A DNA stretch of 64,000 nucleotides from Tidjanibacter sp. (GCA_017466345.1 JAFTUI010000007.1:114112-178111); one strand, 5' to 3'; positions 36,198 to 47,413 are shown, numbered from the stretch's first letter. The notes: generated by a model not told the origin, from the sequence alone. A program made the numbers and translations.

Positions 36198-37061
36198 CTA
36201 TCTACTCTGACCGCCTACAATATCGAGCAATTCGGTGGTAATAGCCTGTTGGCGTTGCTTATTATACTCTATGGAGAGCTCGCCAATAAGGTCATCGGCA
36301 TTGTCGGTTGCCGCCTGCATAGCCACCATTCGTGCGGCGTGCTCCGAGGCAATAGCCGACAGCGCAGCCGTATAGAGTCTCAGCGACACCTCGCGGGGTA
36401 GCAAGGTGGCAATCAGCTCCTCGCGCGAGGGTTCGAGGATATAATCCACATCTTGGAAGTTCTCCGCGCTCCCCTCTGGTAGTTCTATGGGGAGTAGCCT
36501 TTCGCGCACAAGTTCTTGTTTGCCCGCCGAATGGAATTTATAATACACCAACTCCACCCTATCGGTACGCCTATCCAAGAAGTCCGCCATCAGCCCCTCT
36601 GCCATCTGCCTAAAATCGGGATAGTTGGGGTGTTCGGAGAGTGCCCCATCGCCCTCCTCAAACGTCACACCCAACTTGGTAAGTTCGGTGGCGAGTCGTT
36701 TGCCCATAGCCACAACCCTAACCCCTTCGGGAGGTAGTTGAGAGTAGGTGTTGCGAGCAGCCGCAACCTCGCGCCCCACATTGGCATTATAGGCACCACA
36801 AAGCGTGGAGTTGGAGGCAAAACCCACAATCGTCACACCCCTAACCTCTCGCTCGGTGGCAAGCGCAACAACCTCCTCGTGTGTCCCCGCCGAGAGATGA
36901 GCCACAATGCGTTGCAACTCCTCCGAATAGGGCACAAGAGCCGATGCCTCCCTCTGAGTACGGTGCAGCTTAGCCGCCGCAACCATCTTCATAGCCGAGG
37001 TAATCTTGCGCGTAGAACGCACCGACTGAATTCTCTCCTTTATCTCTTTAAGCGATGCCAC
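36198..37061 (-). CDS. atpG: ATP synthase F1 gamma subunit
   Basis: Central rotor shaft of F1. The 287-residue protein begins MASLKEIKERIQSVRSTRKITSAMKMVAAAKL and ends with the helix DNADDLIGELSIEYNKQRQQAITTELLDIVGG, the coiled-coil pair that turns inside alpha3beta3. It is the last atp gene. It is separated from atpA by 396 bases of structured repeat, while the other atp genes are spaced by tens of bases. Confidence 0.96.
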   Translation of the reverse strand: MASLKEIKERIQSVRSTRKITSAMKMVAAAKLHRTQREASALVPYSEELQRIVAHLSAGTHEEVVALATEREVRGVTIVGFASNSTLCGAYNANVGREVAAARNTYSQLPPEGVRVVAMGKRLATELTKLGVTFEEGDGALSEHPNYPDFRQMAEGLMADFLDRRTDRVELVYYKFHSAGKQELVRERLLPIELPEGSAENFQDVDYILEPSREELIATLLPREVSLRLYTAALSAIASEHAARMVAMQAATDNADDLIGELSIEYNKQRQQAITTELLDIVGGQSR

Positions 37062-37109
37062 TTTACTTGTGTGTTTTCTTTCTTTTTTCTCCGCTTTTCT
37101 CTCTGCTTT

Positions 37110-37433
37110 TTGTAAAAAGCGTTCTTTTTCGCACCTTTTTTCGCACCTTTTTGTAAAAAGGTGCTACCAAAAACTTTTCGTGTAGCCCTTGCGGTGAGGT
37201 GTGGCTATCTTTCGCAGATAGTCTGGCAGCCTAAATAGCAGCCCTCTTTCAAACAAGTTTGAGAGGGCTCCTATTTCGTCTGCCACTCTCCTTCGGAGAG
37301 CCCACACCTCCCCGAAAAAATCTCCTCTCAAACTCCCCTATTACCCCTGTTATCCCTGTTACCCCTGCTACTCTTGCAAGAAGAACAAGAAAGACAAGAA
37401 TTTTCAATTCTCAATTTTCAATTCTCAATTCTC
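37110..37433 (-). repeat. family A element copy 5, inside the atp operon
   Basis: It lies between atpA and atpG. Junction core 37314-37192 (minus strand): P1 CGGGGAGGTGTGG with CCACACCTCACCG (one mismatch), P2 CTCTCC-GAA-GGAGAG, P3 TGGCAG...CTGCCA, AAATAG...CTATTT, AGCCCTCT...AGAGGGCT and CAAAC/GTTTG, P4 CTATCT/AGATAG. Upstream are 9-bp units and AATTGAGA-type low-complexity repeats (37400-37433). Two U5/A5 hairpins and purine-rich repeats lead into the atpG start. Confidence 0.85.
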
Positions 37434-37457
37434 CTATAAGCCTTAGGACTATTGACG
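37434..37457 (-). repeat. short family D module right after atpA
   Basis: On the minus strand GGTCTAACGTCAATAGTCC, then TAAGGCTTATAGG, begins immediately after the atpA stop codon. Confidence 0.75.
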
Positions 37458-39038
37458 TTAGACCAAACTTTCTACCACCTCGCGGGCAACTTTTTCTATT
37501 GTAGCGGTAACCTCTTCGGTCAGTTTGCCCTCTGCCAAGGGGATGAGCACATCCTCTTGGTGTGCGCCTCTGAGTCGTTCCAAAAGTTGCCTCTCGAACT
37601 CCCCCGCCTGCTGGGCTGCAATCTCTTTGAGCAGTCCATTAACGCCGCAGTAGAGCACCGCAATCTGCTCCTCAACGGGCGTTGGGCTATACTGTGGTTG
37701 TATGAGCAGTTGGGTATTCTTGTGTCCCTTGTCGATGACGTACGCTGTAACGGGATCCAAGTCGCCGCCGAACTTCGTGAACGCCTCCAACTCTCGGTAT
37801 TGTGCCTGGTCGATTTTGAGCGTACCTGCCACCTTCTTCATCGCCTTAATCTGTGCGTTACCGCCCACACGCGACACCGAGATGCCGACATTGATAGCGG
37901 GTCGTATACCCTGATTAAAGAGGTCGCTGGCGAGGAAAATCTGACCATCGGTAATGGATATTACATTCGTAGGGATATATGCCGACACATCGCCCGCCTG
38001 AGTCTCAATAATGGGGAGTGCAGTGAGCGAGCCGCCGCCCTCTACCCTACCTCGGAGCGACTCGGGCAGGTCGTTCATCTTCTCGGCAACCTCCTTGCGC
38101 GAGATAATCTTTGCCGCACGTTCCAAAAGGCGCGAGTGGAGATAGAAGATGTCGCCGGGGTACGCCTCCCTACCCGAGGGACGGCGCAAGATGAGTGACA
38201 CCTCGCGATATGCTACCGCCTGCTTCGAGAGGTCGTCATAGACCACCAATGCGTGGCGCCCCGTATCGCGGAAGAACTCGCCAATGGCTGCACCCGCAAA
38301 GGGTGCAAAATACTGCATTGCTGCTGTGTCGGAGGCTGTTGCCGCAACCACAATGGTGTAGTCCATTGCGCCCTTTTCGCGCAGGGTGTTCACAATGGTT
38401 GCAACCGTAGAGCCCTTCTGCCCCACAGCAACATAGATACAATAGACAGGCTCTCCTTTGAGATAGTTGGCGCGTTGGTTGATGATGGTATCAATAGCGA
38501 TGGCGGTCTTACCCGTCTGCCTATCGCCAATGATGAGCTCGCGCTGTCCCCTGCCGATGGGTATCATCGCATCCACCGCTTTCAGACCCGTCTGCAAAGG
38601 CTCACTCACGGGCTGACGGAAGACCACGCCGGGGGCTTTGCGCTCCAAGGGCATCTCAAACTTCTCGCCACCAATATCGCCCCTGCCATCTACGGGCTCT
38701 CCAAGCGGGTTGATAACCCTGCCGACCATCTCTTCGCTGACCTGCACCGAGGCTATGCGGTGGGTGCGCCTTACATTGTGCCCCTCCTTGACGTGTTCGG
38801 TAGAGCCGAGCAACACTGCGCCCACATTATCCTCTTCGAGGTTCATCACAACGCCACTGACGCCACCCTCAAACTCCAAGAGTTCGCCAGCCTCGGCACC
38901 CTCCAAGCCCCAGATGCGGGCCACGCCATCACTCACTTGTAGCACCGAGCCCACCTCCTCAAAGTGGAGTGAGGTATCTACGCCTGCGAGTTGGTCGTGA
39001 AGTACGCGCGACACCTCCGATGGTTTAATCTCTGCCAT
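37458..39038 (-). CDS. atpA: ATP synthase F1 alpha subunit
   Basis: Non-catalytic nucleotide-binding subunit of the F1 head. The 526-residue protein has Walker A GDRQTGKT (171-178), the alpha-type [15 protein letters not shown] block and [30 protein letters not shown]. The length is slightly above the common 503-515 but usual in Bacteroidota. It follows atpH by 15 bases and is followed by the repeat-filled gap before atpG. Confidence 0.97.
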   Translation of the reverse strand: MAEIKPSEVSRVLHDQLAGVDTSLHFEEVGSVLQVSDGVARIWGLEGAEAGELLEFEGGVSGVVMNLEEDNVGAVLLGSTEHVKEGHNVRRTHRIASVQVSEEMVGRVINPLGEPVDGRGDIGGEKFEMPLERKAPGVVFRQPVSEPLQTGLKAVDAMIPIGRGQRELIIGDRQTGKTAIAIDTIINQRANYLKGEPVYCIYVAVGQKGSTVATIVNTLREKGAMDYTIVVAATASDTAAMQYFAPFAGAAIGEFFRDTGRHALVVYDDLSKQAVAYREVSLILRRPSGREAYPGDIFYLHSRLLERAAKIISRKEVAEKMNDLPESLRGRVEGGGSLTALPIIETQAGDVSAYIPTNVISITDGQIFLASDLFNQGIRPAINVGISVSRVGGNAQIKAMKKVAGTLKIDQAQYRELEAFTKFGGDLDPVTAYVIDKGHKNTQLLIQPQYSPTPVEEQIAVLYCGVNGLLKEIAAQQAGEFERQLLERLRGAHQEDVLIPLAEGKLTEEVTATIEKVAREVVESLV

Positions 39039-39053
39039 ATATCGTAACTATTT

Positions 39054-39599
39054 CTATACTAATGTTTTGTTCTTACTGACAAATTGGTGGCGGATGCGTT
39101 CTATGGCACTCCTTGCGGAGCCATCCAACACCTCGCCATCAACCCTGAGGACAAAGCCTCCGAGGAGCCCCTCTTCAACCTCAACCTGCATCTCAATCTC
39201 TCCGCCGCGCTGGCGGTGCACCATCTCCGCAATCCTCTGCTGAGCGTGTTCGTCAAGCGGCACAGCCGAGCGCACCCCCACAAAAGTTATCCCCTTGTAG
39301 CGGCGGTAGAGCCTAACATAAGCCATTGCCATATCGGCAAGTAGCGACTCGCGGTTGTGGCAGAAGACCAAATCGACAAATCGCCCAAAGAGAGCGGGAG
39401 CGCCCTCGCCTGCCATTGCCACCACCGCCTCAGCGCGTGTCTGCTCCGAGAGTGTGGGGTTGGCAACCACCCCTTGCGATGAGCGAAGCGCATATCTGAG
39501 CTTGCTGAAAATAGGGTACAAAGCATCCGCCTCGCCCACCTCTATGGCGTAGGCGAGGAGCGCTTTGGCGTATCTTCCTGCAAGTAGACCTCTATTCAT
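39054..39599 (-). CDS. atpH: ATP synthase delta subunit (OSCP)
   Basis: Peripheral-stalk subunit that ties the b dimer to the F1 crown. The 181-residue protein starts MNRGLLAGRYAKALLAYAIEVGEADALYPIF and ends with the conserved VEVEEGLLGGFVLRVDGEVLDGSARSAIERIRHQF. It is positioned between atpF (40 bases) and atpA (15 bases), as expected. Confidence 0.93.
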   Translation of the reverse strand: MNRGLLAGRYAKALLAYAIEVGEADALYPIFSKLRYALRSSQGVVANPTLSEQTRAEAVVAMAGEGAPALFGRFVDLVFCHNRESLLADMAMAYVRLYRRYKGITFVGVRSAVPLDEHAQQRIAEMVHRQRGGEIEMQVEVEEGLLGGFVLRVDGEVLDGSARSAIERIRHQFVSKNKTLV

Positions 39600-39639
39600 C
39601 GTTCTTGGGTGTGTGTGATTTGTGGCGCGTTGCGTGGCT

Positions 39640-40152
39640 CTATGACTTATGTTGTACGCCTTTCTGCTCTGCCTCCTCTATCAGTCGGTCGATATACTCT
39701 CCCGAAGCAGAGCCCTCTTCGAGTCTTTGGCGCAGCACCTTCTCGGCAACATCCACCGAGAGGAGTGCCACCGTAGTGCGCAACTCGCCCAGAGCCTTCT
39801 GTTTTTCGATTTCGATTTGGGTTCGTGCCGCCTCCATACGCGCCGCAACATCTGCCTCAGCCCTCTGGCGAGCGGCTTCGACAATGTGCTGCGAGTCTGC
39901 CACAGCACTCGACAACATCTCCTTCGAGCGGCGTGTGGCATCCTCCATCATCTTCTGAGCCTCCTCCTCAACTCCTTCGAGCCTTTGGCGTGCCTCATCG
40001 GCAGCACTCAGCGACTCCTCGATGTGTGTGCGGCGTTTCTCGACCATCCCCGTAATCACAGGAAAGCCGAACTTCGCCAACGCACCAAACACAATGAGGA
40101 ACGAAAGGAGCATCCAAAAAAGGAGTCCCAAATCGGGTGTAAGTAGCGACAT
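39640..40152 (-). CDS. atpF: ATP synthase Fo b subunit
   Basis: Peripheral stalk of 170 residues: one membrane helix near the N-terminus (LGLLFWMLLSFLIVFGALAKFGFPVITGMVEKR), then a long charged helix that dimerises (about 35-150). Typical b length and composition. Lies between atpE and atpH. Confidence 0.95.
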   Translation of the reverse strand: MSLLTPDLGLLFWMLLSFLIVFGALAKFGFPVITGMVEKRRTHIEESLSAADEARQRLEGVEEEAQKMMEDATRRSKEMLSSAVADSQHIVEAARQRAEADVAARMEAARTQIEIEKQKALGELRTTVALLSVDVAEKVLRQRLEEGSASGEYIDRLIEEAEQKGVQHKS

Positions 40153-40174
40153 AGGTTTGCTGTTTCTTTAATGT

Positions 40175-40417
40175 TTAGATTGCAAGCAAGCAGACCACAA
40201 TAGCAAACAGAGTTGCACCCTCGATAAGACCGCCTGCGATAATCATAGACGACTGCAACGAGCCTGCTGCCTCGGGCTGGCGAGCCATAGCCTCCAAGGC
40301 GTTAGAACCAATTTTACCAATGCCCCAAGCAGCGGCAAATACTGCCAAAGCGGCTGCCAGAGGTGCTACTGCTGCGCCGAGGTTTACGGCTTGCAAAAGT
40401 GTTACAAATGCCATCAT
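40175..40417 (-). CDS. atpE: ATP synthase Fo c subunit
   Basis: Rotor ring subunit of 80 residues: two membrane helices joined by the polar ARQPEA loop (45-50). The ion-binding carboxylate is Glu66 (LIEGATLF). The residues next to it (Gly67, Ala68, Phe71) do not match the Ser/Thr/Tyr sodium ligands of known Na+ c-rings, so proton use is more likely; this is inference. An ATG one codon later (40414) is an equally good start. Confidence 0.96.
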   Translation of the reverse strand: MMAFVTLLQAVNLGAAVAPLAAALAVFAAAWGIGKIGSNALEAMARQPEAAGSLQSSMIIAGGLIEGATLFAIVVCLLAI

Positions 40418-40447
40418 AATTTTTTGAGTGTTAAAAGGTTAATAATT

Positions 40448-41593
40448 CTATTCTGATTGTTTTGTTTTCTCTTTCCTTGCCTCGTGGTGGTCCTTGCGCG
40501 AGAGCCCCACAAAGACCGAAGAGAGCATCGTAAAGACGTATGCCTGAATATATGCCACAAGAATCTCCAACACCAGCATAAAGACGGTCAGCAAGACCGA
40601 GAAGATGGTCATAACGATATTCATCGTTGTGCCCATCGTTGCCGACACAAAGACAAGGCTCGTGAGGGCAAGGATGACCATATGTCCCGCCAGGGTGTTG
40701 GCAAAAAGACGTATGGTCAGTGCGAAGGGTTTGGATATTATGCCGAATAACTCTATGACGGGCATCAGGGGGATGGGGCACTTCATCCAAATGGGCACAT
40801 CGGGCCAAAGTATCTCCTTCCAATACTCCTTGTTGCCAAAGACATTGACCGCAAACATTGTCGCCAAAGCCAAAATGAGCGTTATGGCAATGTTGCCCGT
40901 AGTGTTGGCTCCGCCCGGGAAGGTCGGCACCAAACCCATAAGGTTATTGATGAAGATGAAGAAAAAGGCTGTCAGCAGGTAGGGCGCGTAGCGTTTGTAG
41001 TCCTTACCTACCGAGGGGCGTATAACATCGTCCACAAGGCTCACAATGAGCATCTCCACAGCCCCCACAAACCCTTTGGGGACAGCATAAATGCTATAAT
41101 CGCGCCTTTTGTACCACCTTGCACAGCCAAGGATTACAACTAACAGTATGAGTGAGTTGATGATAACTCCCGCAGCGTTTTTCGTTATCGAGAGGTCTAT
41201 GGGGCGGTAGACTTCGCCATCTGCGCCCGTAGCCACAATTTTACCCTCCCACTCGGCACCTTCGGGGGCAATGGAAAATCCCTTATAAGAGTGTCCGTGG
41301 GCAAGGCGCGAGGACAAAAAAACCTCCCAGCCCTCTGTGCGCGAGCGCACAATGCAGGGCAGTGGTATCTCTATGTGGTGTCCCTTATAGGTTGCAATGT
41401 GCCACGAGTAGGCATCGCTGATGTGGTCGAAAATGAGTCCCACAACATCGAACCCTTCTTCTGCCTCTTGCACCTTTTGGGCATCGTTGCTTGCAGGGCG
41501 TGGTTCCTCCGACTGAGCATACACACCACCCCACAGCGCCCCCACAAGGAGCATTGTAAGCAATAGTGTGATATTTCTCAATCGTGGTTTCAT
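40448..41593 (-). CDS. atpB: ATP synthase Fo a subunit with signal peptide and extra domain
   Basis: Proton channel subunit. The C-terminal 240 residues are a normal a subunit, with the essential Arg295 in ALTIRLFANTLAGHM. The first 140 residues are extra: a signal peptide (to about QSEE, residue 27) and a soluble periplasmic stretch. This form is common in Bacteroidota. The gene sits 30 bases before atpE, in the standard order. Confidence 0.95.
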   Translation of the reverse strand: MKPRLRNITLLLTMLLVGALWGGVYAQSEEPRPASNDAQKVQEAEEGFDVVGLIFDHISDAYSWHIATYKGHHIEIPLPCIVRSRTEGWEVFLSSRLAHGHSYKGFSIAPEGAEWEGKIVATGADGEVYRPIDLSITKNAAGVIINSLILLVVILGCARWYKRRDYSIYAVPKGFVGAVEMLIVSLVDDVIRPSVGKDYKRYAPYLLTAFFFIFINNLMGLVPTFPGGANTTGNIAITLILALATMFAVNVFGNKEYWKEILWPDVPIWMKCPIPLMPVIELFGIISKPFALTIRLFANTLAGHMVILALTSLVFVSATMGTTMNIVMTIFSVLLTVFMLVLEILVAYIQAYVFTMLSSVFVGLSRKDHHEARKEKTKQSE

Positions 41594-41608
41594 ATAGCCT
41601 GTTCGTTG

Positions 41609-42013
41609 TTATTGTTTGTCGGACATCTCTTTGCCGTACGCCTTGGCTACCCACCCTTCGAAGAGCGAAGTGAGCAGATAGTAGCCGAGCGTATAGAGCA
41701 GGAATTCTGTCTTGGCGGGAAGCCTTAGAGCCACCCACACAAACATCATCACTGCCACTCCGAGGAATTTTATGCCTCGCATCGCCAGCGAGGTTGTGAG
41801 CACCTTTTGGGGTTTCATCCTCTCGTATCTGCCCACAAGCCACACAAAAACACTCTCGTAGAGGTAGAAAAATGCGGGTGCAATCCACATTGGCAGAGTG
41901 TAACTATCTGCCCCCAGCGTCTTCAACAGTGGCAGAGCCACACCATAGAGCACTGTTGCACTAATGAGCACATTGGCTACTGTTTTGTATCTCATATCTC
42001 TCTTTTTATTCAT
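41609..42013 (-). CDS. AtpI-like small membrane protein in the atp operon
   Basis: A 134-residue protein with four hydrophobic segments (about 8-30, 38-58, 70-95, 98-120). Start at 42013 (MNKKRDMRYKTVANVLISATVLYGV); a longer frame overlaps atpC. Its place between atpC and atpB and its size suggest the AtpI/UncI role of helping c-ring assembly, but sequence likeness is weak. Confidence 0.6.
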   Translation of the reverse strand: MNKKRDMRYKTVANVLISATVLYGVALPLLKTLGADSYTLPMWIAPAFFYLYESVFVWLVGRYERMKPQKVLTTSLAMRGIKFLGVAVMMFVWVALRLPAKTEFLLYTLGYYLLTSLFEGWVAKAYGKEMSDKQ

Positions 42014-42017
42014 TGTT

Positions 42018-42254
42018 TTACTCGGTGCAAACCACAATCGTGTCGTTTTTGACCTCCACAAAGCCGCCCTCAACAGCCACCTCCTGTCGGGTGCCGTCCG
42101 CGAGAGTGAACACCACGTTGCCCTTGGTGAGCGAAGAGATTAGTGGTGCGTGGCGTTGCAGCACCACAAATGGCGCCTTAGTACCAGGGAGCAGCACCCT
42201 CTGTACCTCGCCCTCAAAAACCGCTCCTCGGGGGGAAATGATTTTCAGTGTCAT
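42018..42254 (-). CDS. atpC: ATP synthase F1 epsilon subunit (short form)
   Basis: A 78-residue protein made of only the N-terminal beta-sandwich of epsilon (MTLKIISPRGAVFEGEVQRVLLPGTKAPFVVLQRHAPLISSLTKG). The C-terminal helical hairpin that inhibits ATP hydrolysis in E. coli is absent, as is usual in Bacteroidota. It follows atpD by 35 bases. Confidence 0.94.
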   Translation of the reverse strand: MTLKIISPRGAVFEGEVQRVLLPGTKAPFVVLQRHAPLISSLTKGNVVFTLADGTRQEVAVEGGFVEVKNDTIVVCTE

Positions 42255-42289
42255 CTTTCGGTGTGGATTACTAAGTGGTACAACCTCTT

Positions 42290-43825
<1,536 letters not shown>

Positions 43826-43871
43826 TCAATTATAATTAGCCCGCAAACCCTATGGTCTGCGGTTGTTTTTA

Positions 43872-43902
43872 CAAATATATGTTTTTTTTGGGAAAGTACA
43901 AG
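43872..43902 (-). promoter_or_regulatory. promoter of the ATP synthase operon
   Basis: On the minus strand TATATTTG (43879-43872) is a perfect -7 box, with CTTG (43902-43899) 19 bases upstream as the -33 element. A weak hairpin (CCGCA/TGCGG, 43842-43863) lies in the leader. Confidence 0.75.
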
Positions 43903-43929
43903 TGCTCGGGGTGCTTTTTCTCCCTCACG

Positions 43930-44904
43930 CTACTTGATGAAAACCTCCAAGAGTTTGCCTTTGCCTTTAAGTGTAAGGTCGGTTGCCTCGGCGGGAACAA
44001 GCACCGTTTCGAGAGTTGCAAGGGGCATTTCGCTACCCATAGCACGCACCAAAACCTCGCCCTCTACACACATAAAGGCAACAAAACTATCCAGCGGCGC
44101 ATAGTCCGCCTCAATAATCCCATTTACCTCCACGAGGTTTACCGAAAACTGTTCGCACGAGAGTAGTTCCACAGCCTCGTTGGGCACCGAGGGCTTTGTG
44201 ATACTCAACCCCTCTTGTGGCTCCAACCTTACGACCTCTGCCGCAAGTGCAGTGTGCAGCTCGCGAGGATGACCTTTGCGGTCCAAGCGATTCCAATCGT
44301 GGATGCGGTATGTAATATCGGAACTCTCTTGTATCTCTGCCAGAAAAACCCCGCCATCTATGGCGTGCACCGTTCCTGCGGGGACAAAATATGCTTCGCC
44401 CTTGCGGACGGGTATGCGATTGAGGTGCTCGGCAATGGTGCCCTCCTCGACAGCCTTATCGTACTCCTCCTCCGAAAGGGGGTGTTTCAGGTCGAGGTAG
44501 ATAGCACCTCCCTCCTCGGCATCTATGATATACCACATCTCGCTCTTGCCGCGAGAGGAGTGCATCTGGTGGGCAAACTCATCCGAAGGGTGCACCTGCA
44601 CCGAGAGTCTATCGCGAGTGTCAATGAATTTGAGCAGCACGGGAAATTCCAACCCATACGTCTCGTAGTTCTTGTCGCCCACCAGCTCGCCCATATAGAC
44701 CTCCAACAACTCCGAGAGGCTATTGTCTGCAAGGGCACCCTCGGCAACTACCGACTCTGCGCCCTCGATGCCCGAAAGCTCCCAGCTCTCGCCAATAGAC
44801 TTAGGGTTGGCTCCTCGTGGCAATGGTTTGCCCGCCTTAGCCAAGCGGTCGCCGCCCCACAGGACCTCTTTCAGTACGGGATGAAATTTTAGTGGATATA
44901 GCAT
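43930..44904 (-). CDS. manA: mannose-6-phosphate isomerase, class I
   Basis: Interconverts mannose 6-phosphate and fructose 6-phosphate. The 324-residue cupin protein has the zinc-site pattern QVHP (103-106), the Glu of GKSEMWY (about 118-124), and GTVHAIDGG (about 180). Start at 44904 (MLYPLKFHPVLKEVLWGG); the frame extends to 44937 without family support. Stands alone upstream of atpD and diverges from the ABC exporter genes. Confidence 0.93.
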   Translation of the reverse strand: MLYPLKFHPVLKEVLWGGDRLAKAGKPLPRGANPKSIGESWELSGIEGAESVVAEGALADNSLSELLEVYMGELVGDKNYETYGLEFPVLLKFIDTRDRLSVQVHPSDEFAHQMHSSRGKSEMWYIIDAEEGGAIYLDLKHPLSEEEYDKAVEEGTIAEHLNRIPVRKGEAYFVPAGTVHAIDGGVFLAEIQESSDITYRIHDWNRLDRKGHPRELHTALAAEVVRLEPQEGLSITKPSVPNEAVELLSCEQFSVNLVEVNGIIEADYAPLDSFVAFMCVEGEVLVRAMGSEMPLATLETVLVPAEATDLTLKGKGKLLEVFIK

Positions 44905-44986
44905 ATTACTTGTTCTATTTCTCTTTTTCGTTTCCAAAAGTAGTCAATTTTTACAATAGAGAACGCTCCGCCTCGCAAATTATTTC

Positions 44987-44994
44987 TATATTTG
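44987..44994 (+). promoter_or_regulatory. -7 box for the Nat-type exporter genes
   Basis: TATATTTG matches TAnnTTTG and lies 43 bases before the ATG at 45038. No clear -33 element. Confidence 0.55.
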
Positions 44995-45037
44995 TGCATA
45001 TTAAAACACTTTTAAGGTAGATTCTATAAATTTGGCA

Positions 45038-45982
45038 ATGGAAGAACTTATCAGAGTTGAAAATGTGACCAAACGCTTTGCAGGTCACACAGCACTCGAC
45101 AATGTGTCGCTCACAATACCCCGCGGAGTAGTCTATGGTCTGCTCGGTCCCAACGGTGCGGGCAAAACCACACTCATACGCATCATCAACCGCATCACCG
45201 CCCCCGATAGTGGCAAGGTGTGGTTTAACGGTCATCCCCTCTCGCCAGCAGACGTGCCCCACATTGGCTATCTGCCAGAGGAGCGCGGTCTCTACAAAAC
45301 TATGAAGGTGGGCGAGCAGGCTCTCTACTTCGCACAACTCAAAGGACTGTCGAAGGCAGAAGCAACACGCCGCCTGAAAGCGTGGTTTGTGAAGTTTGGT
45401 ATTGAGAGCTGGTGGAACAAAAAGGTCAGCGAACTCTCGAAGGGTATGGCTCAGAAGGTGCAGTTTATCGTCACCGTACTCCACGAGCCCGAACTTCTCA
45501 TCTTCGATGAGCCTTTCAGCGGCTTCGACCCCATCAATGCCAATCTGCTCAAAGAGGAAATTTTGGCTCTTCGCGACAAGGGCGCAACAGTTATCTTCTC
45601 CACCCACAATATGTCCTCGGTGGAGGAGGTATGCGACCACATAACCCTCATCAACAAGTCGCACAATATCCTCAGTGGCTCCCTTAACGAAATTCGCCGT
45701 AGTCACGGAGGCAACATCTTCGAGATAGACCACCGAGGCTCACAGGAGGCTCTTGTAGCGGCTCTCGCAGCGGCCCCTTGTACCCTGCTCGACACCTCCA
45801 TCTCGGACGATGAAGCGGTGCAGAGTGCTGGCTCCTCGCTACTGAAAATCCACATCCCCAACGATGAGGATGTGCGCGATGTGGTGGCTATCATCAACAA
45901 TCATACCTCACTGCGCTCCTTCCGCGAGGTTATCCCCTCAATGAACGACATTTTTATACGCGCAGTCGCGGGTAAGCTTTAA
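45038..45982 (+). CDS. ABC transporter ATP-binding protein (NatA-like)
   Basis: ATPase of 314 residues with Walker A GPNGAGKT (37-44), signature LSKGMAQ (about 130), Walker B LLIFDEPFSGFD and H-loop STHN. The C-terminal 90 residues are the extra domain typical of the NatA/YhaQ group. I chose the ATG at 45038 rather than the TTG two codons upstream. The permease gene follows after 30 bases, so the two form an exporter. Confidence 0.93.
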   Translation: MEELIRVENVTKRFAGHTALDNVSLTIPRGVVYGLLGPNGAGKTTLIRIINRITAPDSGKVWFNGHPLSPADVPHIGYLPEERGLYKTMKVGEQALYFAQLKGLSKAEATRRLKAWFVKFGIESWWNKKVSELSKGMAQKVQFIVTVLHEPELLIFDEPFSGFDPINANLLKEEILALRDKGATVIFSTHNMSSVEEVCDHITLINKSHNILSGSLNEIRRSHGGNIFEIDHRGSQEALVAALAAAPCTLLDTSISDDEAVQSAGSSLLKIHIPNDEDVRDVVAIINNHTSLRSFREVIPSMNDIFIRAVAGKL

Positions 45983-46012
45983 GTTTCCAACCATTAGACC
46001 AAACGTAAGATT

Positions 46013-47338
46013 ATGGGAAAAATTGCAATCATAGCAGGGCGCGAGTTCAACGAGCGCGTGCGCAAAAAGAGTTTCATCATCACCACCATACTGATGCCCA
46101 TAGCCTTTGTGGCTATTATGTTCGTGCCGGTGCTGATGATGAACATACAGAGTGACGAGAAACACGAAATTGTAGTTGTGGACCAGAGTGGCACCATAGC
46201 CCCCAAGATGCAGGACAGCGCGACCATCGACTACACCTCCTCCGACCGCACTCTGGAAGAGTTGACCGCCGAGCAGCAGGACATCTTCGGTATCCTCATA
46301 ATAGGTAGCGATGTGGCAACCAACCCCTCGAATGTGCAGTTGCTGACCTACGAGTCCTCGACAATCAACATCGAGAGCGAGATTACCGACCAAATACGCA
46401 CCATCTTGGAGGCAGAGAAACTCAAAGCATACAACATCGAGGATATAGACTCCATTTTGGAGGCTATCAAGACTCCCGTATCGCTCAAAGTAAAACAGCT
46501 GGGCGAGAGTGGCGAGACCAAGGAGAGTTCCTCCATCCTCAACATCGCCTTGGCATACATCTTCGGCTTCCTTATCTATATGTTCGTATTCCTCTACGGC
46601 AATATGGTGATGCAGGGCGTCATCGAGGAGAAGAGCAACAAGGTTATGGAGGTTATGGTGTCGAGCGTCAAACCCTTCCAACTGATGATGGGCAAGATTC
46701 TCGGTATCGCCTCGGTGGCTGTCACTCAGTTTGTCATCTGGGTGGTCTTCATCTTGGTTGTCGGCGGAGTGGCAATGAGCCTCTTTGGTGTTAGCGATAT
46801 GATGGCAGCAGCCACCGCCTCGGCAGCTATGGACCCCGCAGCAATGATGGGTGCCGCCGAGATGCCCGCTATGGATGGCGAGTTGCTTGCCGTCCTCGGC
46901 ACCATCACCGACCCCACCTACCTCCTACGCATCTTGGGCGGCTTCCTTGTCTACTTCATTGGCGGCTACCTGCTCTATGCGGCTATGTTTGCGGCTGTGG
47001 GTAGTGCTGTGGACAACGAGAAGGACACAAACAACCTCCAACTGCCCATTACCATCCCCCTCATCCTCGCAATTTTTGTGATGATGAGCGCAATGCAAGA
47101 CCCCCACGGACCTTTGGCATTCTGGTTTAGCCTCATACCCTTCACTTCGCCCGTTGTGATGATGGTGCGCCTGCCCTATGGTGTCCCAGGTTGGGAACTC
47201 GCACTCTCCATTGGTCTGCTCGTTGCAACCTTTGTGGCGATGGTCTACCTTGCGGGCAAAATATACCGCGTGGGTGTCTTTATGTATGGTAAGAAACCTA
47301 CCCTCGGCGAACTCGCCAAGTGGATACGATACAAATAG
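46013..47338 (+). CDS. ABC-2 type permease (NatB-like)
   Basis: A 441-residue membrane protein. It begins MGKIAIIAGREFNERVRKKSFIITTILMPIAFVAIMFVPVLMMN, the NatB/YhaP opening: a first helix, a large extracytoplasmic domain (about 45-170), then six helices (from LNIALAYIFGFLIYMFVFLYG). It partners the ATPase encoded just upstream. The NatAB group exports Na+ or toxic compounds; the substrate here is unknown. A strong terminator follows. Confidence 0.9.
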   Translation: MGKIAIIAGREFNERVRKKSFIITTILMPIAFVAIMFVPVLMMNIQSDEKHEIVVVDQSGTIAPKMQDSATIDYTSSDRTLEELTAEQQDIFGILIIGSDVATNPSNVQLLTYESSTINIESEITDQIRTILEAEKLKAYNIEDIDSILEAIKTPVSLKVKQLGESGETKESSSILNIALAYIFGFLIYMFVFLYGNMVMQGVIEEKSNKVMEVMVSSVKPFQLMMGKILGIASVAVTQFVIWVVFILVVGGVAMSLFGVSDMMAAATASAAMDPAAMMGAAEMPAMDGELLAVLGTITDPTYLLRILGGFLVYFIGGYLLYAAMFAAVGSAVDNEKDTNNLQLPITIPLILAIFVMMSAMQDPHGPLAFWFSLIPFTSPVVMMVRLPYGVPGWELALSIGLLVATFVAMVYLAGKIYRVGVFMYGKKPTLGELAKWIRYK

Positions 47339-47341
47339 CGA

Positions 47342-47384
47342 AGAGAGAACGGAAGGCTCAATGAGCCTTCCGTTCTCTCTTTTG
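47342..47384. terminator. strong bidirectional terminator after the NatB-like gene
   Basis: AGAGAGAACGGAAGGCTC (47342-47359) pairs perfectly over 18 bases with the arm 47363-47380 around AAT, followed by TTTTG. It lies 4 bases after the stop codon. Confidence 0.9.
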
Positions 47385-47413
47385 TCTAACGTCCATAGTT
47401 CGAAGGCTGATAG

